From positions 1 to 10,211 of the forward strand of contig JAGGZA010000117.1 in NCBI GenBank assembly GCA_021162265.1: a DNA stretch of 10,211 bases, read 5' to 3'. Positions 1 through 6,206 of the stretch are shown one piece after another. The notes beneath the pieces were generated by a model. It made no database searches. It had not been told where the DNA came from and saw only the letters and a list, made by a program, of their open reading frames with translations. This DNA comes from Candidatus Aerophobota bacterium. Lineage in GTDB: Bacteria; Aerophobota; Aerophobia; Aerophobales; B3-G15. The stretch's first letter is position 1, and every line of letters begins with the position of its first letter. A program made the position numbers and the translations under genes.

Positions 1-2
1 AA

Positions 3-653
3 AACAGGGTTCCTTTTATACAGGTTCCTTCTGGAATGCCTCCTCGCTGTGCTATTGGATTTTTAAGTATACCAGCAGTTATCCTGCTGGAAAGAATAAC
101 AGGAGACTATTTATTTAACTATCAGGAGTTAATAGAGGTTATCTCTGATATGTGTAAAAAGTATCTCCCAGAAGAAGGTATCAACAACAATCTTGCAAAG
201 TCAATTGCCCTGCGAGTTAAAGGTAAAGTCCCTTTAATTTATGGAGTTAACAGGTTAACTGACGTTGTGGCACATAGGTTAAAAACACAGTTTAACGAGA
301 ATTCAAAAGTCATTGCCAGCTGGGACGTATTTCCTGAATTAAATCATAATGAAATAGTACCTTTTTCAGGAGAAGGTGAAGTTAAGTTAAATATCTTTCA
401 TCCTATTTTTATTAGAGATAAAAAGGAGAGTGAGAGGATAGCAAAGAGAATTCAAATAACCCAGTCTCTTTTTAAGAAAGGAGGTATTGAGTATTCTGAG
501 ATATGGACAGAGGGGAGCTCTTTCCTGACCAGAATTTTTTCCTCTATTTACACAGGTGATTGGGTGAGTTTTTATCTTGCGGTTTTGCAGGGGGTTGATC
601 CTACCCCTATTACCTTTATTGACCTTTTGAAAAATGAGCTCAAGAAATTTTAA
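3..653 (+). CDS. Bifunctional phosphoglucose/phosphomannose isomerase, 5'-truncated by window edge
   Basis: This is the C-terminal 216 residues of a cytoplasmic sugar isomerase that interconverts glucose-6-P or mannose-6-P with fructose-6-P. The frame is open from base 3, upstream of the first ATG (36), and reads NRVPFIQVPSGMPPRCAIG. This matches the P-x-G-x-x-PR-x-A-x-G segment that precedes the second SIS half in the family, so the ATG at 36 is internal and the gene starts before the window. Family marks follow: a NENSK motif, then ELNHNEI, whose His and the upstream Glu are the catalytic pair in archaeal PGI/PMI, and a C-terminal GDWVSFYLAVLQGVDPTP segment. Full-length members run about 300-350 aa, so roughly 100 or more N-terminal residues (the first SIS half) are missing. 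The 3' end overlaps rarA by 20 bp, which suggests co-transcription. The family call is firm. The split between PGI and PMI activity is taken from the family, not proven here. Confidence 0.9.
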   Translation, partial: NRVPFIQVPSGMPPRCAIGFLSIPAVILLERITGDYLFNYQELIEVISDMCKKYLPEEGINNNLAKSIALRVKGKVPLIYGVNRLTDVVAHRLKTQFNENSKVIASWDVFPELNHNEIVPFSGEGEVKLNIFHPIFIRDKKESERIAKRIQITQSLFKKGGIEYSEIWTEGSSFLTRIFSSIYTGDWVSFYLAVLQGVDPTPITFIDLLKNELKKF

Positions 654-1983
654 TGGACAAAAGGGTCTTTTTGATAAAAGGCTTAATATAGAGCTGGAAA
701 GCTCTGCTCCTCTTGCTGAGCGAATGAGACCTGATAAACTGGAGGATTTTGTTGGACAGGAAGAAGTTATTGGTCTGGGGTCTCCGCTCAGGAGAGCAAT
801 TGAAGAAGATAGGCTGGTATCCATAATACTGTGGGGACCACCTGGCTCAGGCAAGACAACTCTTGCAAGAATTATAGCCAGGATGACAAGGTCTCATTTT
901 GTTTCCTTCAGTGCAGTGGTATCGGGCATCCCTGTTTTAAAAAAAGTCATAAAGGAAGCAATTGATAGAAGAAAATACAATTTGCAGCGAACTATACTGT
1001 TTGTTGATGAGATACATCGTTTTAACAAGACACAACAGGATGCCTTCCTACCTTATGTTGAAAATGGTACAATAATACTTATTGGAGCAACCACTGAAAA
1101 TCCATCTTTTGAAGTTAATTCTCCACTCCTTTCCCGCTCAACAGTTTATGTTTTGAAACCTCTTTCCAGGGATGATTTAAAGAAGATTATTGAAAGAGCT
1201 TTAAGAGATAAGCAAAAGGGTCTGGGGAGGTATAAAATAAAGATAGAGCCGCAAGCTTTAGATTACATGGTAGATATGGCAGGAGGTGACGCTCGTGTAG
1301 CCTTAAATATACTTGAGCTATCTTTTTTCAATGCAAGAAAAGGTAACAGTGCTCATATTACATCCAGTGTAGTTGCAAGAGTGATACAGAAGAGAGTATT
1401 AAGATACGATAAGGCAGGAGAGGAGCACTACAATTTAATTTCTGCTTTCCATAAGAGTATGAGAGATTCGGATCCTGATGCCTGTGTTTACTGGCTTGTG
1501 AGGATGTTAGAGGCTGGAGAAGATCCCCTTTACATTGCGAGAAGAATGGTGAGGTTTGCTTCTGAGGATATAGGTAATGCCGATCCCGGTGCACTTCAGA
1601 TAGCAGTAGCCGCTATGCAGGCAGTTCAGTTTTTAGGGATGCCTGAAGCAAATCTTGCTCTCTGCCAGGCGGCTACTTATCTTGCCTGTGCACCTAAGAG
1701 CAATACCCTTTATCGAGCTTACCTTAAAGCTAAAGAGGATATTGAAAAGACAGGCAGTCTTCCTGTTCCTCTTATAATGAGGAATGCTCCTACTCCTCTC
1801 ATGGAAAAGATTGGTTATGGCAGGGGATACAGGTACGCTCACGACTTTCCGGAGGGCTATGTTAAGCAGCAGCATCTTCCCCCCGAACTTGAAGGAAGAG
1901 TTTACTACGAGCCAACAGAGCATGGATATGAAAAGCACATAAAAAGAAGGATGGAAAAATTAAGGAAGATGGATAAGGATTAG
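634..1983 (+). CDS. rarA: Replication-associated recombination protein A (RarA/MgsA), AAA+ ATPase
   Basis: RarA is a 449-aa cytoplasmic AAA+ ATPase of the clamp-loader clade (bacterial RarA/MgsA, eukaryotic WRNIP1). It acts at stalled replication forks and single-strand/double-strand junctions. Visible in order: the family N-terminus PLAERMRPDKLEDFVGQEE (residues 26-44), Walker A GPPGSGKT (68-75), Walker B ILFVDEIHRF (121-130, Asp125-Glu126), sensor-1 GATTENPSFE (151-160), and an SRS arginine finger (Arg168). The C-terminal tetramerisation region includes LISAFHKSMRDSDPDA, ARRMVRFASEDIGNADP and a Y-x-H-D-x-P-x-G-Y tail. Length is normal for the family. The start ATG lies inside the upstream isomerase gene with only a poor Shine-Dalgarno, so translational coupling is likely. 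The ATG at 653 is out of frame. The gene is intact and ends 10 bp from the convergent bpsA stop. Confidence 0.96.
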   Translation: MSSRNFNGQKGLFDKRLNIELESSAPLAERMRPDKLEDFVGQEEVIGLGSPLRRAIEEDRLVSIILWGPPGSGKTTLARIIARMTRSHFVSFSAVVSGIPVLKKVIKEAIDRRKYNLQRTILFVDEIHRFNKTQQDAFLPYVENGTIILIGATTENPSFEVNSPLLSRSTVYVLKPLSRDDLKKIIERALRDKQKGLGRYKIKIEPQALDYMVDMAGGDARVALNILELSFFNARKGNSAHITSSVVARVIQKRVLRYDKAGEEHYNLISAFHKSMRDSDPDACVYWLVRMLEAGEDPLYIARRMVRFASEDIGNADPGALQIAVAAMQAVQFLGMPEANLALCQAATYLACAPKSNTLYRAYLKAKEDIEKTGSLPVPLIMRNAPTPLMEKIGYGRGYRYAHDFPEGYVKQQHLPPELEGRVYYEPTEHGYEKHIKRRMEKLRKMDKD

Positions 1984-2004
1984 TATTCAAGGGCTAATTT
2001 TTTG
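1979..2004 (+). terminator. Weak intrinsic terminator for rarA, at the convergent junction
   Basis: ATTAG (1979-1983, overlapping the rarA stop) pairs with CTAAT (1994-1998) across a 10-nt loop and runs straight into a T tract (1998-2003). The stem is only 5 bp and AT-rich, so it would be weak. The T tract doubles as the last Lys-Asn codons of bpsA on the other strand. The same stem read on the minus strand is not followed by T residues, so it would serve rarA only. No other terminator is visible for either gene. Confidence 0.35.
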
Positions 2005-3025
2005 TGGAGGGATGAGGAGTAGCCCAGGTTTCCTCGTCAAGATAAAGCTCGCTGAAGGAACGAGGGAAGGTAAGAGAGGGGAGAGAAATACTGTCAACCG
2101 CTTCTATCCTTATAAAGGAAGACCTGTACCAATCAACCCCGGGTAATCCAAGATGGGGCATTTCCCTGGAAACTCTGTAGGTTTGGTAGAATCTTTCCCA
2201 CCTGTTATCATCCTCGGGGTAAAAGCTGAAGTCCCTTAGAATGTCAGTAATTACAAAATTACAATTTAAGAGAAACCTTTCAATCTCGTACCATTTTTTA
2301 AGAGAAGCCTCAAGATGAGTTAAACCAAAGTAACCGCTACTTCCTGTTTTTTTTAAAGTTTGAATGCATCTTTCCAGGAAAACCTTTAGTCCAGCACTGG
2401 TTTCTACAGGGTCAGTTACAAATGTATCGTACCTTTCACAAAAACTTTCAGGAAGTGGTTCCAGTACATTGTAGTTTACAATTTGGATTGTTGGGATTCT
2501 CTCTTCCCTTGCTCTTTTTTTTATAAAATCTGTTATTCTTTTATCAATTTCTACCACTGTTATTGATCTTGCAAGCCCCATTAACCCCAGGGCAAGAGAT
2601 AAAAGATCATCATCTCCCAGAATAAATATATCCTTTTCTTCTACATCTCCCCTCTCATACATAAACAGAGCTCTTTTTAAGGTATCTATTTTTCTCATAA
2701 ACCCCTGGTCATAGTCCTCTCGAGGAAGGGGTCTTCCTATAGATAGTTTTTCGAATCTTTCCTTAAAATTTTTTATCCTGTCCGGGTCAATCCCATTCTG
2801 GCAAGTCCTGCAGGAAGATTCAAGGTATTTATGTATCTTTCGCTCTTTCTTACCCGGAATTAGTTTAAATACAGAACCCTCTTTTTTTATCAACTTTCCA
2901 TTTTGCAGGCGTTTTAGCTCTTCTACAAATTCCTTTATGGATGAATCCTGTTTCAGAATAAGCTGCCAGAAGTCTTTAGGTCCTGTGGCTAACTGTCTTA
3001 ATATCTGTATAGCTGTGCGATTCAT
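1994..3025 (-). CDS. bpsA: N4-bis(aminopropyl)spermidine synthase (branched-chain polyamine synthase BpsA, DUF43 family)
   Basis: This 343-aa aminopropyltransferase belongs to the BpsA/DUF43 family. Family members transfer aminopropyl groups from decarboxylated SAM to the central nitrogen of spermidine, giving N4-aminopropyl- and N4-bis(aminopropyl)spermidine. Visible parts: an N-terminal winged-helix-like region (about 1-60), a C-x-x-C pair (Cys72/Cys75), and GRPLPREDYDQGFM (97-110). Next come the Rossmann core with GDDD (137-140), Glu159-Ile-Asp161 ending the next strand, and DPVET (205-209) at the place of the family's DPPET. Then follow GYFGLTHLEASLKKW (231-245) and ITDILRDFSFY. The start is set by AAGAGGA (3033-3039), 7 nt before the ATG. 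The first 50 bp overlap the end of speD, whose product supplies the aminopropyl donor. No spermidine synthase is in the window, so the acceptor must be made elsewhere. The family was first studied in Thermococcus and is known mainly from thermophiles. The Pro-to-Val change in DPPET is the one oddity. Confidence 0.9.
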   Translation of the reverse strand: MNRTAIQILRQLATGPKDFWQLILKQDSSIKEFVEELKRLQNGKLIKKEGSVFKLIPGKKERKIHKYLESSCRTCQNGIDPDRIKNFKERFEKLSIGRPLPREDYDQGFMRKIDTLKRALFMYERGDVEEKDIFILGDDDLLSLALGLMGLARSITVVEIDKRITDFIKKRAREERIPTIQIVNYNVLEPLPESFCERYDTFVTDPVETSAGLKVFLERCIQTLKKTGSSGYFGLTHLEASLKKWYEIERFLLNCNFVITDILRDFSFYPEDDNRWERFYQTYRVSREMPHLGLPGVDWYRSSFIRIEAVDSISLPSLTFPRSFSELYLDEETWATPHPSTKN

Positions 3026-3380
3026 CTAATTTTCCTCTTGTAAAAACACGTGTAGAGGCTTTTTTAGGCTTGAAAAAGTCAATGATTCTTTTATGCACAG
3101 AAAACGAACCATCAGGAGGACCACAGCTGTAGACATCAAGAGAAACATATCCATATTCAGGCCAGGTATGAATTGCAACATGAGATTCAGCAAGTAAAAC
3201 AAACCCCGTAACCCCTGGAGGGTTAAATTGGTGAAAGGAGGACTTTATTTTAGTCAATCCTGATTTTTCTACCGTTGTTTCTAAGATTTTTTTTATTTCT
3301 TCCATTCTCATTAGTTTTCTCGGGTCGCATCCGTAAAGATCAGAGACGATATGGATCCCGAAGTTATCTCGCATTTTCAT
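2976..3380 (-). CDS. speD: S-adenosylmethionine decarboxylase proenzyme (SpeD, class 1B type)
   Basis: SpeD is a 134-aa pyruvoyl enzyme that decarboxylates SAM to the aminopropyl donor used by BpsA and other aminopropyltransferases. The proenzyme cuts itself in LLAESHVAIHTW between Glu65 and Ser66, and Ser66 becomes the pyruvoyl group. His71 (processing) and Cys86 (catalytic proton donor, in VYSCG) have the spacing of Ser63/His68/Cys83 in the Thermotoga maritima enzyme. Other family marks are FGIHIVSDLYGCDP near the N-terminus and FHQFNPPGVTGFVLL before the cut. I chose the ATG at 3380 because GGGAGGG sits 4 nt upstream. A frame-compatible TTG at 3425 would add 15 unrelated residues and lacks a ribosome site. 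The gene lies 46 bp after frr and runs 50 bp into bpsA. Length fits the bacterial/archaeal prokaryotic class (about 115-140 aa). All key residues are present. Confidence 0.95.
   Translation of the reverse strand: MKMRDNFGIHIVSDLYGCDPRKLMRMEEIKKILETTVEKSGLTKIKSSFHQFNPPGVTGFVLLAESHVAIHTWPEYGYVSLDVYSCGPPDGSFSVHKRIIDFFKPKKASTRVFTRGKLDESHSYTDIKTVSHRT
3033..3039 (-). promoter_or_regulatory. Shine-Dalgarno of bpsA, inside speD coding sequence
   Basis: The minus strand reads AAGAGGA, and its AGGA core ends 7 nt before the bpsA ATG at 3025. The site lies within the last 25 codons of speD, so ribosomes finishing speD pass directly over the bpsA start. It supports the ATG at 3025 and argues for coupled translation of the two polyamine enzymes. 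Confidence 0.7.
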
Positions 3381-3384
3381 TTTT

Positions 3385-3391
3385 CCCTCCC
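3385..3391 (-). promoter_or_regulatory. Strong Shine-Dalgarno that sets the speD start
   Basis: The minus strand reads GGGAGGG, ending 4 nt before the ATG at 3380 and 10 nt before a second in-frame ATG at 3374. It supports the start at 3380 over the TTG start at 3425. Confidence 0.8.
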
Positions 3392-3426
3392 TTGCACCAA
3401 ATATTACTATAAGATTAGAATTCAAA

Positions 3427-3990
3427 TTAGACTTTTTTAATCTCCTCTACTTTTTCATCCCTTAGCTCATCTATGGTTTTCATATACTCGTCGGTTAATG
3501 ATTGAATTTCCTTTTCAGCTCTCCTTTTTTCATCCTCAGAGATCTCCTTGTTTTCCTCCATTTCTTCTATTTGATCTCGGGCATCACGACGGGCATTTCT
3601 TATGGTTACCTTTGCCTCCTCCGCCCATTGTTTTATTAGTTTAGCAAGTTCTTCCCTTCTCTCTTCGTTAAGAGGAGGTAAAGATATGCGGATTAAGTTC
3701 CCATCGTCAGTTGGGTTTACACCCAGGTCAGAGGCAAGAAGAGCCTTTTTTACATTTTCTAAGATTGACTTATCCCATGGTTCTATCACAATTAACCGTG
3801 CCTCAGGTATAGAAATTGTAGCAAGTTGAGATAAGGGCATTTTAGACCCATAGCAATCTACCCTGATGCCACTTACCATCTCGGGAGTTGCTCTTCCTCC
3901 TCTCATAGTGGCATACCTTTTCTTAAGAGCCTGTTTACATTGCTCCATTTTTTCTTTTGTCTTTTGATATATTTTCTTTATGGGTGACAT
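3427..3990 (-). CDS. frr: Ribosome recycling factor (RRF)
   Basis: RRF (187 aa) splits post-termination ribosomes into subunits together with EF-G. The two-domain fold is recognisable. The helical part shows YATMRGGRATPEM (26-38). The insert domain shows MPLSQLATISIPEARLIVIE (51-70), PWDKSILENVKKAL and SDLGVNPTDDGNLIRIS (87-103). The return helices show PPLNEERREELAKLIK (105-120) and VTIRNARRDARD (128-139), the last holding the conserved Arg residues of the rRNA-binding face. The ATG at 3990 is chosen because GGAGG lies 5 nt upstream (3996-4000). A TTG start at 4017 would overlap the pyrH stop and add nine residues that RRFs lack. Length matches the usual ~185 aa. It follows pyrH by 16 bp in the standard bacterial order. 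Confidence 0.97.
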   Translation of the reverse strand: MSPIKKIYQKTKEKMEQCKQALKKRYATMRGGRATPEMVSGIRVDCYGSKMPLSQLATISIPEARLIVIEPWDKSILENVKKALLASDLGVNPTDDGNLIRISLPPLNEERREELAKLIKQWAEEAKVTIRNARRDARDQIEEMEENKEISEDEKRRAEKEIQSLTDEYMKTIDELRDEKVEEIKKV

Positions 3991-3995
3991 TTTAT

Positions 3996-4000
3996 CCTCC
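3996..4000 (-). promoter_or_regulatory. Shine-Dalgarno that sets the frr start
   Basis: GGAGG on the minus strand lies 5 nt before the ATG at 3990, in the 16-bp gap after the pyrH stop. It decides against the longer TTG start at 4017. Confidence 0.75.
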
Positions 4001-4006
4001 AGATAG

Positions 4007-4726
4007 CTAATCCTCAACTATTGTACCAACCTTTTCACCCAACACTATTTTCTTAATTGAATCTGGTTTGTCCAGGCTAAAGACAACAATGGGCAGCTTG
4101 TTATCCATGCAAAGGCTTACTGCTGTAGAGTCCATGACCTTTAATCTTCTTCTTAGGAATTCTCCATATCCGATGCGGTCAAATTTTATAGCCTCTTTAT
4201 CTTTTAAAGGGTCAGCTGAGTATATTCCTTCAACCTTTGTAGCTTTTAATATGACCTGTGCGCCAATCTCCAGTGCTCGCAGAGCAGCTGCAGTATCAGT
4301 GGTAAAGTAAGGGTTACCCGTACCTCCAGCAAAGATAACTATTCTCCCCTTTTCCAGGTGTCTGAGGGCTCTTCTTCTAATATAAGGTTCTGCTATCTCT
4401 TTCATTTCAATTGAGGTTTGAACCCGGGTAATTATTCCTCTTTTTTCAAGAACATCCTGAAGAGCAAGTGCATTAATTATGGTAGCAAGCATTCCCATAT
4501 AGTCTCCTGTAGCTCTATCTATTCCTTCCTGAGCAGCTTTTTCCCCTCTCCAGATATTTCCTCCTCCTACCATAATTCCTATAGAAACTCCCATTTCTTT
4601 TACCTTCCTTATCTCCTCAGAAATCCAGCTAAGACGGGGAAAGAAAATACCGGAACCTTCTTTCCCTGCCAGAGCTTCTCCTCCTATCTTAAGCAATATC
4701 CTTTTCCATTTTAAACTGGAAGGCAT
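4007..4726 (-). CDS. pyrH: Uridylate kinase (UMP kinase)
   Basis: PyrH (239 aa) phosphorylates UMP to UDP with ATP. It is a homohexamer of the amino-acid-kinase fold and feeds pyrimidine nucleotide synthesis. Visible: LLKIGGEALAG (11-21, the phosphate-binding Lys13 and GG), IMVGGGNIWRG (51-61), DYMGMLATIINALALQD (75-91), which carries the conserved UMP-site Asp, AGGTGNPYFTTDTAAALRA (133-151), and KATKVEGIYSADP (161-173). The common KATKVDGVY has Glu for Asp here, a conservative change. It sits 14 bp after tsf and 16 bp before frr, the classic cluster. The ribosome site is weak (AAGGA about 11 nt upstream), so re-initiation after tsf probably helps. The gene is intact and of normal length. Confidence 0.97.
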   Translation of the reverse strand: MPSSLKWKRILLKIGGEALAGKEGSGIFFPRLSWISEEIRKVKEMGVSIGIMVGGGNIWRGEKAAQEGIDRATGDYMGMLATIINALALQDVLEKRGIITRVQTSIEMKEIAEPYIRRRALRHLEKGRIVIFAGGTGNPYFTTDTAAALRALEIGAQVILKATKVEGIYSADPLKDKEAIKFDRIGYGEFLRRRLKVMDSTAVSLCMDNKLPIVVFSLDKPDSIKKIVLGEKVGTIVED

Positions 4727-4740
4727 TGTAAAAGTTATCC

Positions 4741-5337
4741 TTAACTTTCACCTAACTCAAACCTGATAAAACGAACTATTTTAATGTTTTCTCCTAACCT
4801 GGCTATCATCTGCTGGAGATAATCTTTAACTTTTTTTTCTTCATCTTTTATATAAGGCTGATTTAAAAGGCAAACTCGTTCATAAAATTTTTTCATTCTT
4901 CCCTGGACTATTCTATCGACAATATGGGAAGGTTTTCCCTCGCCCTTTGCCTCTTCTACCAGGATTTGTTTTTCCTCCTCCACTTTTTCCCGGGGAACCT
5001 CCTCTGGAGAAATCCACTTAGGATTAGAAGCAGCTACCTGCATTGCTATATCTTTTCCAAATTGCTGGAATTCTTTATTTTTAGCTACAAAATCTGACTG
5101 ACAGCGAATCTCTACCAGAGAGCCGACTCTTCCATTATGGTGAATATAGGAAGTAATTAATCCCTGATTTGTAGTTTCTGTGCTTTTTTTCTGAGCAATT
5201 TTTACTCCCTTTTTTCTAAGGATTATCTTTGCCTTTTCCAGATCACCCTTGCTTTCTTCCAGGGCTTTTTTACAATCAACAATTCCTGCAAGTGTTTCTT
5301 CGCGTAGTTTTTTTACCTTATCAAGAGAAATACTCAT
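4741..5337 (-). CDS. tsf: Translation elongation factor Ts, short form
   Basis: EF-Ts (198 aa) releases GDP from EF-Tu. The N-terminal UBA-like domain reads KVKKLREETLAGIVDCKKAL (7-26). Most bacteria have a TGAGMMDCKKAL-type motif here, and this one has TLAGIVDCKKAL, losing the first Gly. The core has SDFVAKN (81-87) in place of the usual TDFVA motif. Asp82 and Phe83, the EF-Tu contact pair, are kept. The C-terminus ends LGENIKIVRFIRFELGE, typical of the family. The length matches the short forms with a single core domain repeat, known from Thermus and Thermotoga, rather than the ~283-aa E. coli form. The start is separated by one base from the rpsB stop. Its Shine-Dalgarno GGAGG (5346-5350) is encoded by the last Gly codons of rpsB, 8 nt before the ATG. 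Confidence 0.96.
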   Translation of the reverse strand: MSISLDKVKKLREETLAGIVDCKKALEESKGDLEKAKIILRKKGVKIAQKKSTETTNQGLITSYIHHNGRVGSLVEIRCQSDFVAKNKEFQQFGKDIAMQVAASNPKWISPEEVPREKVEEEKQILVEEAKGEGKPSHIVDRIVQGRMKKFYERVCLLNQPYIKDEEKKVKDYLQQMIARLGENIKIVRFIRFELGES

Positions 5338-5338
5338 C

Positions 5339-6172
5339 TTAAGGTCCTCCCTCTTTTTCCTCTTTATTGTTGTTCTCTGTTTCTGCTACTTCCGCCACCT
5401 TCACCGGGTTTGGAGTTTCTTCTACTTGTTGTGCTATTTTCTCGCTCTCTTCCATTTTTTTCTTTTCTTCAATTAATTTTTTCTTTTCAAAAATTTCCCT
5501 GCCCTCTATAACAGCATCGGCAATTTTACTGGTAATCAGCTTAATACTTTTTATGGCATCGTCGTTAGCAGGTATGGGATAATCAACTATTTCAGGATCT
5601 GCGTTGGAATCCACTATAGCTACTACAGGTATACCTACCTTTATTGCTTCCTTTACAGCAATATTTTCCACACGAACATCGGTCACAAATAAAGCGTCAG
5701 GAAGGGTATCTATATTTTTAACCCCTTCCAGATTTCTCTTTAATTTCTCCAGTTCCTTTCTTAATTTTGTTTCTTCTTTCTTGGGCAATTTCTCCCATAA
5801 ACCCTCTTTTTCTTCCCTTTCCAGGTGAGAAAGCCTTTCGATTCTCCTTTTAATGGTGGAAAAGTTGGTCAAAAATCCGCCCAGCCACCGGTTATTAATA
5901 TAGTTAGCGCCGCATCTATCAGCTTCTTCCTGAATACACTTTTTTGCCTGTTGTTTTGTCCCTACAAAGAGTATTTTCTTTCCCTCTGCGGTGAGGTTCT
6001 TTACGAAGTTATAGGCTTCCTCCAGTAATTTTACTGTCTTGGTGAGGTCTATGATATGCATATGGTTCCTTTGCTGATAAATGTAGGGTTTCATCTTTGG
6101 ATTCCAGGCACTCTTTCTATGACCAAAATGAGCTCCTGCTTCTAAAAGTTCTTTCATAGTAACTTGCGGCAC
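5339..6172 (-). CDS. rpsB: 30S ribosomal protein S2
   Basis: S2 (277 aa) is a late-assembling small-subunit protein at the head-body junction and is needed for S1 binding in many bacteria. Family marks: TMKELLEAGAHFGHRKSAWN (5-24), PYIYQQRNHMHIIDLTKT (29-46), ILFVGTKQQA, NNRWLGGFLTNFSTI (93-107), LPDALFVTDV (157-166), IPVVAIVDSNADPEIVDYPI (181-200) and NDDAIKSI (203-210). The start codon is GTG, not ATG. It is supported by AAGGAGG (6181-6187), 8 nt upstream. The last ~50 residues (about 226-277) form a charged tail rich in Lys and Glu that ends in a Glu/Asn/Gly-rich stretch. This tail is longer than in compact S2 proteins and is probably disordered or coiled. It follows hom by 34 bp and leads into tsf. 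Confidence 0.97.
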   Translation of the reverse strand: MPQVTMKELLEAGAHFGHRKSAWNPKMKPYIYQQRNHMHIIDLTKTVKLLEEAYNFVKNLTAEGKKILFVGTKQQAKKCIQEEADRCGANYINNRWLGGFLTNFSTIKRRIERLSHLEREEKEGLWEKLPKKEETKLRKELEKLKRNLEGVKNIDTLPDALFVTDVRVENIAVKEAIKVGIPVVAIVDSNADPEIVDYPIPANDDAIKSIKLITSKIADAVIEGREIFEKKKLIEEKKKMEESEKIAQQVEETPNPVKVAEVAETENNNKEEKEGGP

Positions 6173-6180
6173 TTTTTTTG

Positions 6181-6187
6181 CCTCCTT
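6181..6187 (-). promoter_or_regulatory. Strong Shine-Dalgarno for the GTG start of rpsB
   Basis: AAGGAGG on the minus strand lies 8 nt before the GTG at 6172, in the 34-bp gap after hom. The next in-frame ATG (residue 6) would be too far away, and the residues between fit S2 N-termini, so GTG is the start. Confidence 0.8.
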
Positions 6188-6206
6188 CTAAGTTTATATT
6201 TTTTCA

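Noticed and set aside
36..653. Isomerase gene beginning at ATG 36 as a complete short protein.
   Set aside because: The frame is open upstream and carries family residues (IQVPSG) before the ATG, so it is a truncated longer gene.
387..854. Long open frame on the minus strand across the isomerase/rarA junction.
   Set aside because: It is antisense to two well-conserved genes and its translation resembles no known protein. Treated as a shadow.
3381..3425. TTG start for speD at 3425, adding 15 residues.
   Set aside because: No ribosome site, and the added residues do not fit SpeD. GGGAGGG sits just before the ATG at 3380.
3381..3426. Possible promoter in the frr-speD gap (TTGAAT with a TATTTG-like box on the minus strand).
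   Set aside because: The -10 is poor, and the AT-rich gap gives such matches by chance. Not strong enough to list.
3991..4017. TTG start for frr at 4017.
   Set aside because: It would extend over the pyrH stop and add residues that RRFs lack. GGAGG precedes the ATG at 3990.
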